A stretch of 64,000 nucleotides of DNA from assembly GCF_018474025.1 (NCBI RefSeq), contig NZ_JAHCTA010000009.1, forward strand, positions 62,001 through 126,000, read 5' to 3'. How positions within the stretch are numbered: the first letter of the stretch is position 1; each line of letters starts with the position of its first letter. Below are positions 1 to 8,413 of this stretch, piece by piece. The notes below the pieces were generated by a model. It searched no databases, had not been told where the DNA came from, and saw only the letters and a list, made by a program, of their open reading frames with translations. The DNA comes from Alteromonas oceanisediminis (GTDB lineage Bacteria; Pseudomonadota; Gammaproteobacteria; Enterobacterales; Alteromonadaceae). A program made the position numbers and the translations under genes.

Positions 1-2
1 GC

Positions 3-794
3 ATGAATCAAACACAACGCCACGCTGAGATAGAAAAGTTGCTGATCGCCCGTCAGTACCTATCAATTGATGCGTTGGTTGAACATTTTAAAGTGACCCC
101 ACAAACCGTTCGCCGCGATTTAAATATCATGGCTGAAAAAGGTTTACTGCATCGAGTGCATGGGGGAGCCGGGCAGATAGGCTCAGGCAGCGGCGCGCAG
201 AATACGCCCTATCAGCAGCGGAAAGCGGAAAATCTTATCGCAAAAGAGCGAATTGCCGAAGCAGTAGCCGCTATGATCCCTGACGGCTCATCGCTGTTCA
301 TTAATATCGGAACTACCGCTGAAGTCATTGCAGAAAAGCTGTTGGGCCACAGCAATTTGCGTATTGTGACTAATAATATTCATGTTGCCACGATCCTGAG
401 TGGCAAAGAGGATTTCAGTGTCATTATTGCTGCTGGAGAGGTACGTTTTCGTGATGGCGGCATTATTGGCGAAGCAACCTGTGATTTTATTAATCAGTTC
501 CGCATGGATTATGGTGTCATTGGGATCAGTGGTATCAGCGAAGACGGTGCTTTGTTGGATTTCGATTTTCGCGAGGTCAAAGTCTCGCAGGCTATTCTCA
601 AGCACTCACGCCACGTTATTCTAGCCGCAGATGCGGCTAAATTTGGACGACATGCAATGGTTGAACAAGGCCACCTCAGCCAAGTGGATCATCTCGTGAC
701 CGACGAGTCGCCTCCGAAAAGCTTGCAGACGATTATCGATACCCATGACTTACAATTGACCATCGTGACAAAATCGAACAAAAACGAAAACTAG
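3..794 (+). CDS. glpR: Glycerol-3-phosphate regulon repressor GlpR
   Basis: A DeoR-family repressor of glycerol-3-phosphate genes. The N-terminal winged helix (about residues 1-58, with QTVRRDL as recognition-helix core and RVHGGAG just after) is followed by the sugar-phosphate-binding DeoR C-domain (NIGTT near residue 100, GGIIGEAT, FGRHAMV). The match to E. coli GlpR is close over the whole length (263 aa against about 252), so the gene is complete although it begins at base 3. It precedes glpD by 85 bp on the same strand and probably controls it. Its own promoter lies outside the window. Confidence 0.93.
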   Translation: MNQTQRHAEIEKLLIARQYLSIDALVEHFKVTPQTVRRDLNIMAEKGLLHRVHGGAGQIGSGSGAQNTPYQQRKAENLIAKERIAEAVAAMIPDGSSLFINIGTTAEVIAEKLLGHSNLRIVTNNIHVATILSGKEDFSVIIAAGEVRFRDGGIIGEATCDFINQFRMDYGVIGISGISEDGALLDFDFREVKVSQAILKHSRHVILAADAAKFGRHAMVEQGHLSQVDHLVTDESPPKSLQTIIDTHDLQLTIVTKSNKNEN

Positions 795-816
795 AATTTC
801 ATTTGTGTTCATAAAT

Positions 817-845
817 TTGCGTTTGATCGAATTTTTAGCTACATT
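817..845 (+). promoter_or_regulatory. Candidate glpD promoter with possible GlpR operator
   Basis: TTGCGT and TACATT are separated by exactly 17 bp, a plausible sigma-70 pair upstream of glpD. Half-sites resembling GlpR operators (CGAACA at 775-780, TGTTCAT at 806-812) lie just before or at the edge of the promoter. The operator assignment is an inference from the adjacent glpR; the half-sites are imperfect. Confidence 0.35.
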
Positions 846-879
846 ATTGGCCTAAAACGATTAAGGCAGGGGATAGGGC

Positions 880-2412
880 ATGTCAAACCAGACTACGATA
901 ACCGAATCCGTAGACGTTGTTGTTGTTGGCGGTGGTATCAATGGTGTCGGTATTGCGGCAGATGCGGCAGGGCGAGGTTTGTCGGTATTGCTCTGTGAAC
1001 AGGGGGACCTAGCAGGAGCGACATCTTCGCGCAGCAGCAAGCTTATTCACGGTGGACTGCGTTATTTGGAGCACTATGAATTTAAACTGGTGCGAGATGC
1101 ATTGGCAGAGCGCGAAATTTTATTGACAAAAGCCCCTCACATCATGTGGCCACTACGCTTTCGTCTTCCTCATCAAAAACATCTGCGCCCGGCATGGATG
1201 ATCCGTATAGGGCTATTTCTTTACGACAATTTGGCTAAACGTGAAATGTTGCCTGGCTCTCGCCGCGTGCAGACAGATTCGAGCAGCCCCTTAAATGCCT
1301 CGATATCCACCTGCTTTGAGTATTCAGATGGCTGGGTAGACGACGCGCGTCTAGTCGTTCTTAATGCTTTACAGGCTCAGCACCTAGGTGCCACTATACT
1401 GACTCACACTCGATGCACAACAGCGCAAAAACAGGGCGATCATTGGCTGGTTACTTTACAACAAGCAAATGGCGACACCGTCACTGTTCGCACTAAAGCC
1501 ATCGTCAATGCGGCCGGGCCATGGGCCGCGCAATTTATCAACGACGTGGTGCAAAGCCCTAAGAAAAAATCAATGCGCTTGGTCAAGGGGAGCCACATTA
1601 TCGTGAACCGAATGTACGATTCGGGTGAAGCGTATATTTTGCAGAACAAGGATGGCCGGATTGTATTTGCTATTCCTTATGAGGACGACTTTACGCTGGT
1701 GGGCACCACGGACGAAGACTATCAAGGTGACCCCGCTGAGGTGTCGATCAGCGAGGCTGAAATAGCGTATATTTTGACCATCGCCAACGACTATTTCAAG
1801 CGGCCGCTAAGCCGTGAGGATGTTGTTCACCATTACTCAGGCGTTAGGCCGCTGCTTGACGAAGGCAATGCGTCTGCACAGGAGCTGAGTCGCGATTACC
1901 AAATTAAAATCAGCGGTGGCAAAGGCGATGCCATTATGCTGAATGTATTTGGTGGCAAAATTACCACTTATCGTAAGTTGGCTGAGCAGGCCGTCGATGA
2001 ACTGTGCGATACCCTTAAAATAAGCGCTAAGGCATGGACGAAAACCGCGCCATTACCAGGTGGCGATTTTTCTGATAAAGAAACCTATGCAGTGCACCTG
2101 CACGCAAAATATCCTTTTTTAACGCCTACCTTGGTGCGTCGCTATGTGCGAAGTTACGGCACGCTTTGTGAGAGATTTTTATATGGAAGCTCATCGTTAA
2201 ATGATCTAGGCACTCATTTTGGTGCGGGGCTTTATCAGGCCGAAGTAGACTATCTGGTTCACTCAGAGTGGGCAGGAGATTCCGAGGCAATCCTGTGGCG
2301 ACGTTCCAAACTGGGTCTTCGGCTCAGTGCGGAGCAGGTTCACGGTTTGGATGAATATCTTGTCTCACAACGCGCTAGTATTTGCCCTACGCAATATGCA
2401 GTAGGGCATTAG
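880..2412 (+). CDS. glpD: Aerobic glycerol-3-phosphate dehydrogenase
   Basis: Membrane-associated flavoprotein that oxidises sn-glycerol 3-phosphate to dihydroxyacetone phosphate and passes electrons to quinone. The Rossmann motif VVVVGGGINGVGIA is near the N-terminus, followed by the family signature SSRSSKLIHGGLRYLE; the C-terminal DAO_C region (LPGGDF onward) is present. At 510 aa it matches the usual length of about 500. A purine-rich ribosome site (GCAGGGGATAGGG) precedes the ATG. It is paired with glpR and converges with gor, only 4 bp separating the two stops. No glpF or glpK is seen nearby. Confidence 0.95.
   Translation: MSNQTTITESVDVVVVGGGINGVGIAADAAGRGLSVLLCEQGDLAGATSSRSSKLIHGGLRYLEHYEFKLVRDALAEREILLTKAPHIMWPLRFRLPHQKHLRPAWMIRIGLFLYDNLAKREMLPGSRRVQTDSSSPLNASISTCFEYSDGWVDDARLVVLNALQAQHLGATILTHTRCTTAQKQGDHWLVTLQQANGDTVTVRTKAIVNAAGPWAAQFINDVVQSPKKKSMRLVKGSHIIVNRMYDSGEAYILQNKDGRIVFAIPYEDDFTLVGTTDEDYQGDPAEVSISEAEIAYILTIANDYFKRPLSREDVVHHYSGVRPLLDEGNASAQELSRDYQIKISGGKGDAIMLNVFGGKITTYRKLAEQAVDELCDTLKISAKAWTKTAPLPGGDFSDKETYAVHLHAKYPFLTPTLVRRYVRSYGTLCERFLYGSSSLNDLGTHFGAGLYQAEVDYLVHSEWAGDSEAILWRRSKLGLRLSAEQVHGLDEYLVSQRASICPTQYAVGH
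2383..2408. terminator. Inverted repeat at the glpD/gor convergence
   Basis: TGCCCTAC and GTAGGGCA form an 8-bp stem around a 10-nt loop overlapping the last glpD codons, just before the gor stop. Its placement suits a shared transcription end, but neither side has a good T-run, so this may not be a classical intrinsic terminator. Confidence 0.4.
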
Positions 2413-2416
2413 CTGA

Positions 2417-3763
2417 TTACATAGTGACAAACTCTTCAGCGCTGGTGGGGTGAATAGCAACGCAGGCATCGAAGTCCGCTTTAGTTGCGCCCATTTTGAT
2501 GGCGACACCAAACCCTTGCAGGATCTCATCCATCGCATAACCAATCCCGTGCAGACCTACCACCTTCTCATCCGGCCCTGCGCAAATCAGCTTCATCTTC
2601 GTTACCTGACGGTGCGATGTCACTGCAGTATACATCGCCGCAAAGCTTGAATTGTAGACTTTGATGCCGTCTTCACCGTATTGCTCTATTGCCTGTGGTT
2701 CGGTTAAACCAATCGTGCCAATTGGCGGGTGGCTAAACACGACTGTCGGCACCAAACTGTAGTCCATATGTGCTTCAGGCTTGTTGTTAAATAATCTTTC
2801 AGACAATAGTCGACCGGCCTTAACCGCCACTGGCGTCAGTTCGATGTTACCCACACAATCGCCAACGGCATAAATGCCTTCTGCTTTGGTGTTCTGATAT
2901 TTATCGACTTCGATATAGCCTTTATCGTCCAGCGTAACCGCGGTATTTTCCAAACCAATCCCATGGTTTGCCGGACTTCTACCAATAGCCCAGATTAAGC
3001 AGTCGGTTTCAATTTTTTCTCCGTCTGTAAGGATTACCGTCAGACTTTCATCGGCATTTTTCTCAACGGCCTTGATCACGCGATGGGTATGCAACGTCGG
3101 GCCATCTTGCTGAATGAGTTCAGTGAGCGTTTCCGTAATCATGGGGTCAAAACTTCGCAGTGGTGCATTTTTACGTACCAATAAATGGGTTTCACTGCCT
3201 AGACTGTGCATAACGCCAGCCAGCTCAACCGCAATATAACCAGCGCCTGCGACTACAATACGTTTGGGTTGTTCCGTTAACGCAAAAAAGCCGTCTGAAT
3301 CAATGCCGTATTCGGCACCGGGAACATCATCAATATTGGGGTGGCCGCCTGTTGCGATCAAAATATGCTTCGCAGTGTAACGTTCACCGTTAACTTCAAC
3401 CGTGTGGTTATCCACAAATGTGGCAAAGCCTTCAATGCGGGTGATGCCAGCGTTCGAGAGGACGCGATCATACGATCCATGAATACGTTTAATATAAGCA
3501 TCTCGACTTTCGATAAGCTTTTGCCAACTAAACTGGTTAAGCGTCACATCGAAACCGTAGTCGGCCGAATACGTATTAATGGCCTCAGCCACTTGCGCGC
3601 CATACCACATCGCTTTTTTCGGGACACAGCCCACGTTGACACAGGTACCACCAATCGCTTTGGCTTCGATCAGCGCAACCTTTTGCCCGTAACGCGCCGC
3701 TCGATTGGCTGAGGCGATACCACCGCTACCGCCCCCGATACAAATATAGTCAAACTCTGTCAT
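2417..3763 (-). CDS. gor: Glutathione-disulfide reductase
   Basis: NADPH-dependent flavoenzyme that keeps glutathione reduced in the cytoplasm. The FAD motif [10 protein letters not shown] is at residues 10-19, the redox-active disulfide CVNVGC at Cys41/Cys46, the NAD(P)-binding [11 protein letters not shown] lies mid-protein, and the C-terminal HPTSAEE supplies the catalytic histidine. The start at 3763 ([12 protein letters not shown]) gives 448 aa, close to the 450 of E. coli Gor, and has AAGGAA just upstream; the longer open frame to 3832 adds a non-homologous extension. It follows the signalling cassette on the same strand, with a likely terminator between, so it probably has its own promoter. 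Confidence 0.93.
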   Translation of the reverse strand: MTEFDYICIGGGSGGIASANRAARYGQKVALIEAKAIGGTCVNVGCVPKKAMWYGAQVAEAINTYSADYGFDVTLNQFSWQKLIESRDAYIKRIHGSYDRVLSNAGITRIEGFATFVDNHTVEVNGERYTAKHILIATGGHPNIDDVPGAEYGIDSDGFFALTEQPKRIVVAGAGYIAVELAGVMHSLGSETHLLVRKNAPLRSFDPMITETLTELIQQDGPTLHTHRVIKAVEKNADESLTVILTDGEKIETDCLIWAIGRSPANHGIGLENTAVTLDDKGYIEVDKYQNTKAEGIYAVGDCVGNIELTPVAVKAGRLLSERLFNNKPEAHMDYSLVPTVVFSHPPIGTIGLTEPQAIEQYGEDGIKVYNSSFAAMYTAVTSHRQVTKMKLICAGPDEKVVGLHGIGYAMDEILQGFGVAIKMGATKADFDACVAIHPTSAEEFVTM

Positions 3764-3830
3764 CTTTGTTGATTCCTTAAACGTACATACTGCGATAGCA
3801 GATAGCTTTACACAGAAAAAACTTTCAAAC
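3764..3830 (-). promoter_or_regulatory. Upstream region of gor
   Basis: Short AT-rich spacer ahead of gor on the minus strand. It carries the gor ribosome site (AAGGAA just before ATG 3763). No clear promoter hexamers could be named. Confidence 0.25.
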
Positions 3831-3859
3831 AAAAAAACTCACAGCCTTTAGGGCAGGCT
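3831..3859 (-). terminator. Putative intrinsic terminator after the REC/HD-GYP-like gene
   Basis: Read on the minus strand, AGCCT and AGGCT form a short stem around 7 nt, followed by GTGAG and a run of seven T residues. It lies between the end of the signalling cassette and gor. The stem is only 5 bp. Confidence 0.45.
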
Positions 3860-5155
3860 CTACGTACCTTCGTTTTCCTGATCACTCGGTGACTGCGTCT
3901 TTTTAAGCTGAATATCGAGCGTAAATTCGGTGCCGTGCCCGCGTTCAAATTGTTTGAGCTTTTGTATACTGGATTCGGTGAATACGTGCCCCTCAGGTAG
4001 CAACAGAATATGCTGTTCGTTGAACAGGTTAAATTTAAGCACCATGCCCGGCGCTAAATCCTGCGAACGCATTCTTCCCTGATGGGTTTGTTCGAGCGTT
4101 CTGATATCCAATTGGATGAAGGTCTTTAAAAAATGGCTGTCGTAACGCACGCCGGCATATTTAGTTAACTCGTTGCGTGCGTCAAGTGCCGTGAGCGGCT
4201 GAGCAGTGATACGACCCAGCCGGTAACGCCAGTAATCGCGACAAATTGAAATGATGCGAGCACCGGCTGGGGGTTCAGGGGTTTGATTGACACGGTCAAA
4301 CTGGTGCGCAATCAAATGTATTTTGGATTCCCAGTCGCTAACCGGTGCGAGTATCAATCGCGCCAAATCCGCCTGGCTTAAAAACAGCTGTTGTTGCTCG
4401 TAATTTAGCTCGTTGAACGGTTTCAGGAGAATATCAGGGGTGAGACCGACCAACCCGAGTTCACAAATCAGGCCCGCAAACCCTATGTCATGACGCTCCG
4501 ACTCACTCAATCCTAAAGCGGTGGCAAGTTGCTGTGCGCTCTCACTCACTTGTCGTGCAAATTTTCCATCGATATGTGGGTGCTTGACGATCACGTTGTA
4601 AAGTACTTTGCCAAGCGCTTTGTTGTGACTGTCAATATTGGTAAGCGCTTGTTTAATTTGCTTGGTACGCAGAGAAACTTTCTTTTCAAGCTCAGCGTTG
4701 TTGTCTCTTAGCTTCTGATTTTGCGCTTGGGTGAGTGCCAGCAGCCGGGCATTTTCACGGCGCAATGTGGTGCGCTCAACCCCTTCACTGATAACGTCAA
4801 GTAAGATGCCATTGTCCCATGGCTTATGCAGATATCGATGCACTTTACCCAAGTTAATCGCCGACAACATGGCATCTGCATCAGCGTGACCACTCAAAAT
4901 AACCCGAAACGAATGTGGCTGTATTTCTGCGGCTTTGCCTAGTAACGCCGCACCAGTCATGCTCGGCATTTTCATATCGGAAATAATCACGTCGACGTGT
5001 CGGCTTTTAAGGATATCGAGCGCCTCTATCGCATCGCTTGTCAGCAAGAGTTCGATGTCGACCTTGTGCAAAGCGCGTTTTACCGCATGAAGAATATTAA
5101 CCTCGTCGTCAACGAATAAAACCGTGGGTTTTGGCGTCTCAGTCGACTTCGTCAT
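3860..5155 (-). CDS. Response regulator with coiled coil and degenerate HD-GYP-like domain
   Basis: 431 aa from the ATG at 5155, which overlaps the kinase stop by 4 nt (ATGA). Residues 10-125 are a receiver domain: acidic pair Asp16/Asp17, phosphoacceptor Asp60 (VIISDMKMP), Lys111 (LHKPW). Residues about 130-175 look like a coiled coil. The C-terminal part follows the HD-GYP pattern (NKALGKVLYN, LSESERHDIGFAGLICELG, ILLKPF) but the metal-binding His-Asp of the signature is Cys231-Glu232, and the GYP-bearing segment has become HQFDRVNQTP. It is therefore unlikely to be an active cyclic-di-GMP phosphodiesterase; a binding or scaffold role is inferred. Last gene of the cassette. A longer start at 5203 would run into the kinase gene. 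Confidence 0.8.
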   Translation of the reverse strand: MTKSTETPKPTVLFVDDEVNILHAVKRALHKVDIELLLTSDAIEALDILKSRHVDVIISDMKMPSMTGAALLGKAAEIQPHSFRVILSGHADADAMLSAINLGKVHRYLHKPWDNGILLDVISEGVERTTLRRENARLLALTQAQNQKLRDNNAELEKKVSLRTKQIKQALTNIDSHNKALGKVLYNVIVKHPHIDGKFARQVSESAQQLATALGLSESERHDIGFAGLICELGLVGLTPDILLKPFNELNYEQQQLFLSQADLARLILAPVSDWESKIHLIAHQFDRVNQTPEPPAGARIISICRDYWRYRLGRITAQPLTALDARNELTKYAGVRYDSHFLKTFIQLDIRTLEQTHQGRMRSQDLAPGMVLKFNLFNEQHILLLPEGHVFTESSIQKLKQFERGHGTEFTLDIQLKKTQSPSDQENEGT

Positions 5156-6813
5156 TTGTGTGCTTCCTCTTCGCGAGAGATCGGTAGGCACACTGAGAAA
5201 CAACTGCCTTTACCCAGCGTGCTGTCGACGGTCAAAGTACCTCCGTGCTCGGTAACAATGCCGATGGAAATAGACAGCCCCAGCCCCGTACCGCTGCCTT
5301 CTGCTTTGGTAGTGAAAAAAGGATTAAAAATGTCACGCCTGATCTCCTCAGGAATGCCGGTACCATTATCACAAATGGCAACCACCACATTCTGCCCCCG
5401 TGTGGCCGTATTGATTGTAATTTGGCCAAATTTGCCGGTGGCTTTGATGGCGTGCCCCGCATTGATCAGAATATTGGTAAACACTTGATTTAACTGGCCG
5501 ACATTGATGAGTAAATGGGGCAGATCGCTGAACTGCGTGTCAATTTCGCAGTGATATTTAAGCTCGTTATTGACCATATTCAGGGTGGTCTTCAAGCAGG
5601 CGTTAATATCAAAAAGCTGACGTTCTTGCGAATCCATTCTCGAAAACAATTTCAGGCCATTCACGATTTCTGAGACGCGTCTTAGCCCTTCTGAAGACTC
5701 ATTCAGCAACGCGTGAACGTCTTGATCAATAAACTCGATATCTTCCCTTTCAATGATGTGCCGCAGTTCTGCTAGCGTCGTATCGAAGGCTGCATCGTCG
5801 TCACAGTTAGCCAGTAACTGAGCGTGATGAATGAGCAACTGATAGGCACTCACGTAATCTTTTAATGTGGATAAGTTACTGGCAATAAACCCAACCGGAT
5901 TATTAATTTCGTGAGCAACGCCTGCGGCTAATTGGCCAACAGAAGCTAGCTTCTCCGCTTGAAGTAACTGTTGCTGAGTTTCCTTCATGTGTTGGTTTGC
6001 TTGTGACAGTTCAGCGTTTTTATCACTGAGCGCTTGCGTGCGCCTGCGCACCTTACCTTCGAGTTCGAGATTCATTGACGTCAAATCGCGCCGCTGCTGC
6101 GCATTGACAGCCAGCTCATGCTGGAGCGCAGTAACAAGGCGATTGAAAGATTTGGCAAGGTCAGATAACTCATCATCACTTTTGACATCAACCTGTATCG
6201 TTGAGTCTTTGAAATTGCCACGTTGCAGCGCAGTTCTTACGCGGCGTGAACCTGCGGTGAGTGCTTTCAGTTGTCGGGTTAAATACGAACCCAGAATAAA
6301 CGAAAAAGCTGCGACCAACACCAGTTCAACCAACGCAATCGACAGTGACCACCTGCGCACGGTGGCAATGGCTTGCTGTGTTGATTGAATGCCTAACCCG
6401 ACTTCAACTCGCCCAAAAACGAATTCATCTTCGAAAATAGCGGCTGCCGTATCAAATATGCCATCAGTGACGTCGGCCAGTTGACTATCTTCAACAAACG
6501 TTCGATTCACCAGCGCAGGATCGCCGCCTGAAGCGAACAACGCGCCATTTTGCCCAATCACCCTTACATACGCGATGTCGGGGTGCGACATTAAATCGCT
6601 GGTGAATGCGTCTAAACTGGCTAAGTCATACGACAATACGGCGTCTTTGGTGGTGGTTGCGAAGAGTTCAGCGGTCGTTTTGGCGCGCTTTGTCAGCGTG
6701 TCATCAATGATTTGTGTCATAAAACCAATCGCCGTCACGATGAGAATAACCAGAAGTATTAATTCTATTAGTGCAACGCCGACAATCGTTTTGGTCCGCA
6801 GTGACAGCCTCAT
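5152..6813 (-). CDS. Membrane sensor histidine kinase
   Basis: 553 aa from ATG 6813, which overlaps the stop of the upstream binding-protein gene by 4 nt. Transmembrane segments at about residues 8-32 and 155-178 bracket a periplasmic sensor region; HAMP-like linker and coiled coil follow; the dimerisation box VAHEINNPVGF carries His301; the ATPase part has the N box (NQVFTNILINAGHA), DNGTGIP and GTGLGLSI. The HEINNP type of kinase often works with stand-alone receivers, which fits the two REC proteins encoded with it. The ligand is probably sensed through the PhnD-like protein upstream (inference). Confidence 0.88.
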   Translation of the reverse strand: MRLSLRTKTIVGVALIELILLVILIVTAIGFMTQIIDDTLTKRAKTTAELFATTTKDAVLSYDLASLDAFTSDLMSHPDIAYVRVIGQNGALFASGGDPALVNRTFVEDSQLADVTDGIFDTAAAIFEDEFVFGRVEVGLGIQSTQQAIATVRRWSLSIALVELVLVAAFSFILGSYLTRQLKALTAGSRRVRTALQRGNFKDSTIQVDVKSDDELSDLAKSFNRLVTALQHELAVNAQQRRDLTSMNLELEGKVRRRTQALSDKNAELSQANQHMKETQQQLLQAEKLASVGQLAAGVAHEINNPVGFIASNLSTLKDYVSAYQLLIHHAQLLANCDDDAAFDTTLAELRHIIEREDIEFIDQDVHALLNESSEGLRRVSEIVNGLKLFSRMDSQERQLFDINACLKTTLNMVNNELKYHCEIDTQFSDLPHLLINVGQLNQVFTNILINAGHAIKATGKFGQITINTATRGQNVVVAICDNGTGIPEEIRRDIFNPFFTTKAEGSGTGLGLSISIGIVTEHGGTLTVDSTLGKGSCFSVCLPISREEEAHK

Positions 6814-7640
6814 TCGACAAATTCGCCTGTCGCGTGTTGGATGTCCAGTGCGCGTATATCGTCCCATTCAGCGTCGTCAGCTGCTTCAAATCCAGAAAAA
6901 TGGATTTGGCTAAGTAATTGTCGTTGTTCGGGATTTTCACTGATGGCTAGCATTGCCTCAAGTAACCGCTTACGTGTGGGGTTTGATATTGCTGGGTGCG
7001 TTGCTATGGCGTGAGAGGTGTAAGGTGGGCTGCGCCACAGCACTTTCAGCGAATTTTTGACACCGTCAGGCGCCGCATTGAGTGTGCGCGCCACGCCGCC
7101 TCCAGCGGGCATAAACTGACGCGCAACGTTCAGGTAAACAGAATCGTGTGAAGACACATAGCGGGGACGAATGGCAATACCCTCATGCTTCAATTTGGCC
7201 TGAACGATGATCGTGGCTGCAAATGAGGCTGGGGCGGGGAACGCGAGCATTCTGTTATTGAGTGCAGCAAGCGTGTCGATGTGACTGTCTTTATGCACCA
7301 CGACAATCCCTTCGATAAGCTTATTTTTCTGCTTTGCCAACGCGCGATAGCCGCTTTGATGACTGAACACGACATAATGGTATGGGTTCATATAGGCGAT
7401 ATCGTAGTGCCCGAGGGCGAGACGTCGTTCAAATGTTGGAATATCTTTTGCGGTGATAAATTGGATCGGGGTGCCGATTGAGCGGCTAATCTCTGCGAGC
7501 AGCGGCGGCCATGTTTCCGCTAACTTGTGTGCTGACTGCTGAGGCACCACAGCAAACGTAAGCGATTGTGCATGGGCCACCGATACCGATACTACCGCCG
7601 CCAGTGAAAACGCCATTAATTTCTGCACAAAATAGTACAT
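6810..7640 (-). CDS. PhnD-like periplasmic phosphate/phosphonate-type binding protein
   Basis: 276 aa from ATG 7640, starting with a signal peptide (MYYFVQKLMAFSLAAVVSV, cleavage near AHAQ). The body has the PhnD/TauT-like fold features: FAVVPQQSAHKLAETW, the YDIAYMNPYHYVVF hinge and AFPAPASFAAT. There is no ABC permease or ATPase next to it; instead it overlaps a histidine kinase by 4 nt, so a role as sensory ligand binder for that kinase is more likely than transport. The ligand cannot be told from the sequence. A longer frame to 7745 overlaps the upstream gene and lacks a signal peptide at its start. Confidence 0.8.
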   Translation of the reverse strand: MYYFVQKLMAFSLAAVVSVSVAHAQSLTFAVVPQQSAHKLAETWPPLLAEISRSIGTPIQFITAKDIPTFERRLALGHYDIAYMNPYHYVVFSHQSGYRALAKQKNKLIEGIVVVHKDSHIDTLAALNNRMLAFPAPASFAATIIVQAKLKHEGIAIRPRYVSSHDSVYLNVARQFMPAGGGVARTLNAAPDGVKNSLKVLWRSPPYTSHAIATHPAISNPTRKRLLEAMLAISENPEQRQLLSQIHFSGFEAADDAEWDDIRALDIQHATGEFVE

Positions 7641-7650
7641 AGTCGTGGCT

Positions 7651-8223
7651 TTAACGCGTCGCGTTCTCAAACTCAGTGAGTAACTGAGCCTGATCAAAAG
7701 GTTTCGTGTAGATTTTTGTTGCCCCCAACGAAAGTGCCTCATCAAGCTTGTCTTGCGCTAACGCAGAGATCACCAGAATGTTGACATGTTGTAATGAGTC
7801 CTGTTGACGTGTGTGCCGTATAACATCGAACCCGTTCAATCCCGGCATGCTGAGATCCAGAGTCATAATGTCCGGTTTGTGCATACTAAGCATCAGACCT
7901 GCCTGAAAACCGCCCGTTGCAATCAATGTACGTAAACCGGCTTTGCGCGCAACTCGTTGTATCGCTTTTGCCATCGAAAGTTCATCGTCTACAATTAACA
8001 CTAACGGGTTTTCAGATTTGTTCAACTCTGGCGGGATAGGCAAATCGTGTGCTTTTAAAAAACGAATGAAATCTGGCAGTAAAACCCGGTTATTACCTCG
8101 CCCCGGCAGCTTGTACCCTTTTAATTTTCCAGCATCTAACCACCGGATCACGGTACGTAGATTAACGCCACAATATTTTGCTATTTCACCTGTGGTTAAT
8201 GATCGAACTTCCGAATCACTCAA
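7651..8223 (-). CDS. HTH-REC protein (excisionase-type DNA-binding domain fused to receiver)
   Basis: 190 aa from a TTG start at 8223 with CAGGAG six bases upstream; the alternative ATG starts at 8301 or 8274 have no such site and add a cysteine-rich stretch without obvious homology. Residues 9-60 form a MerR/excisionase-type helix-turn-helix (LTTGEIAKYCGVNLRTVIRW), and residues about 74-187 a receiver domain with Asp79/Asp80, phosphoacceptor Asp123 (TLDLSMPGLNG) and Lys174. DNA-binding domain first and receiver last is the reverse of the usual order. First gene of the four-gene cassette; probably its transcriptional regulator. Confidence 0.78.
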   Translation of the reverse strand: MSDSEVRSLTTGEIAKYCGVNLRTVIRWLDAGKLKGYKLPGRGNNRVLLPDFIRFLKAHDLPIPPELNKSENPLVLIVDDELSMAKAIQRVARKAGLRTLIATGGFQAGLMLSMHKPDIMTLDLSMPGLNGFDVIRHTRQQDSLQHVNILVISALAQDKLDEALSLGATKIYTKPFDQAQLLTEFENATR

Positions 8224-8413
8224 TGCTATCTCCTGATTGCCCCAGCACGCAGAGCAGTATACTAGGTTTTGCATAAGTGACAAGTGTGACAGTTGCGACA
8301 TTTTTGCTTGGGAACGATTGAATGGCGCTATTGCAGCAGTCGTTACCCCTTGTATTTTAGTTGATCGTCCTCAAAATATTGCTACCGTGCATAACGCAAG
8401 CGAGTTCTATTAC
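8224..8413. promoter_or_regulatory. Divergent promoter region between the signalling cassette and prlC
   Basis: 190 bp between the TTG start of the HTH-REC gene (8223, minus) and the GTG start of prlC (8414, plus). AAGTGACAAGTGTGACAGTT near 8276-8295 contains a direct repeat (AAGTGAC/AAGTGTGAC), possibly a regulator site. No complete promoter pair was recognised. Confidence 0.3.

Noticed and set aside
5152-6867. Longer kinase start at 6867
   Set aside because: It would overlap the upstream gene by about 58 bp and adds a basic tail before the first membrane helix; ATG 6813 gives the same 4-nt overlap style seen at the next junction.
8237-8413. N-terminal extension of oligopeptidase A to an ATG at 8237
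   Set aside because: The added 59 residues have no counterpart in the family and cover the divergent promoter region; GTG 8414 gives the family length.
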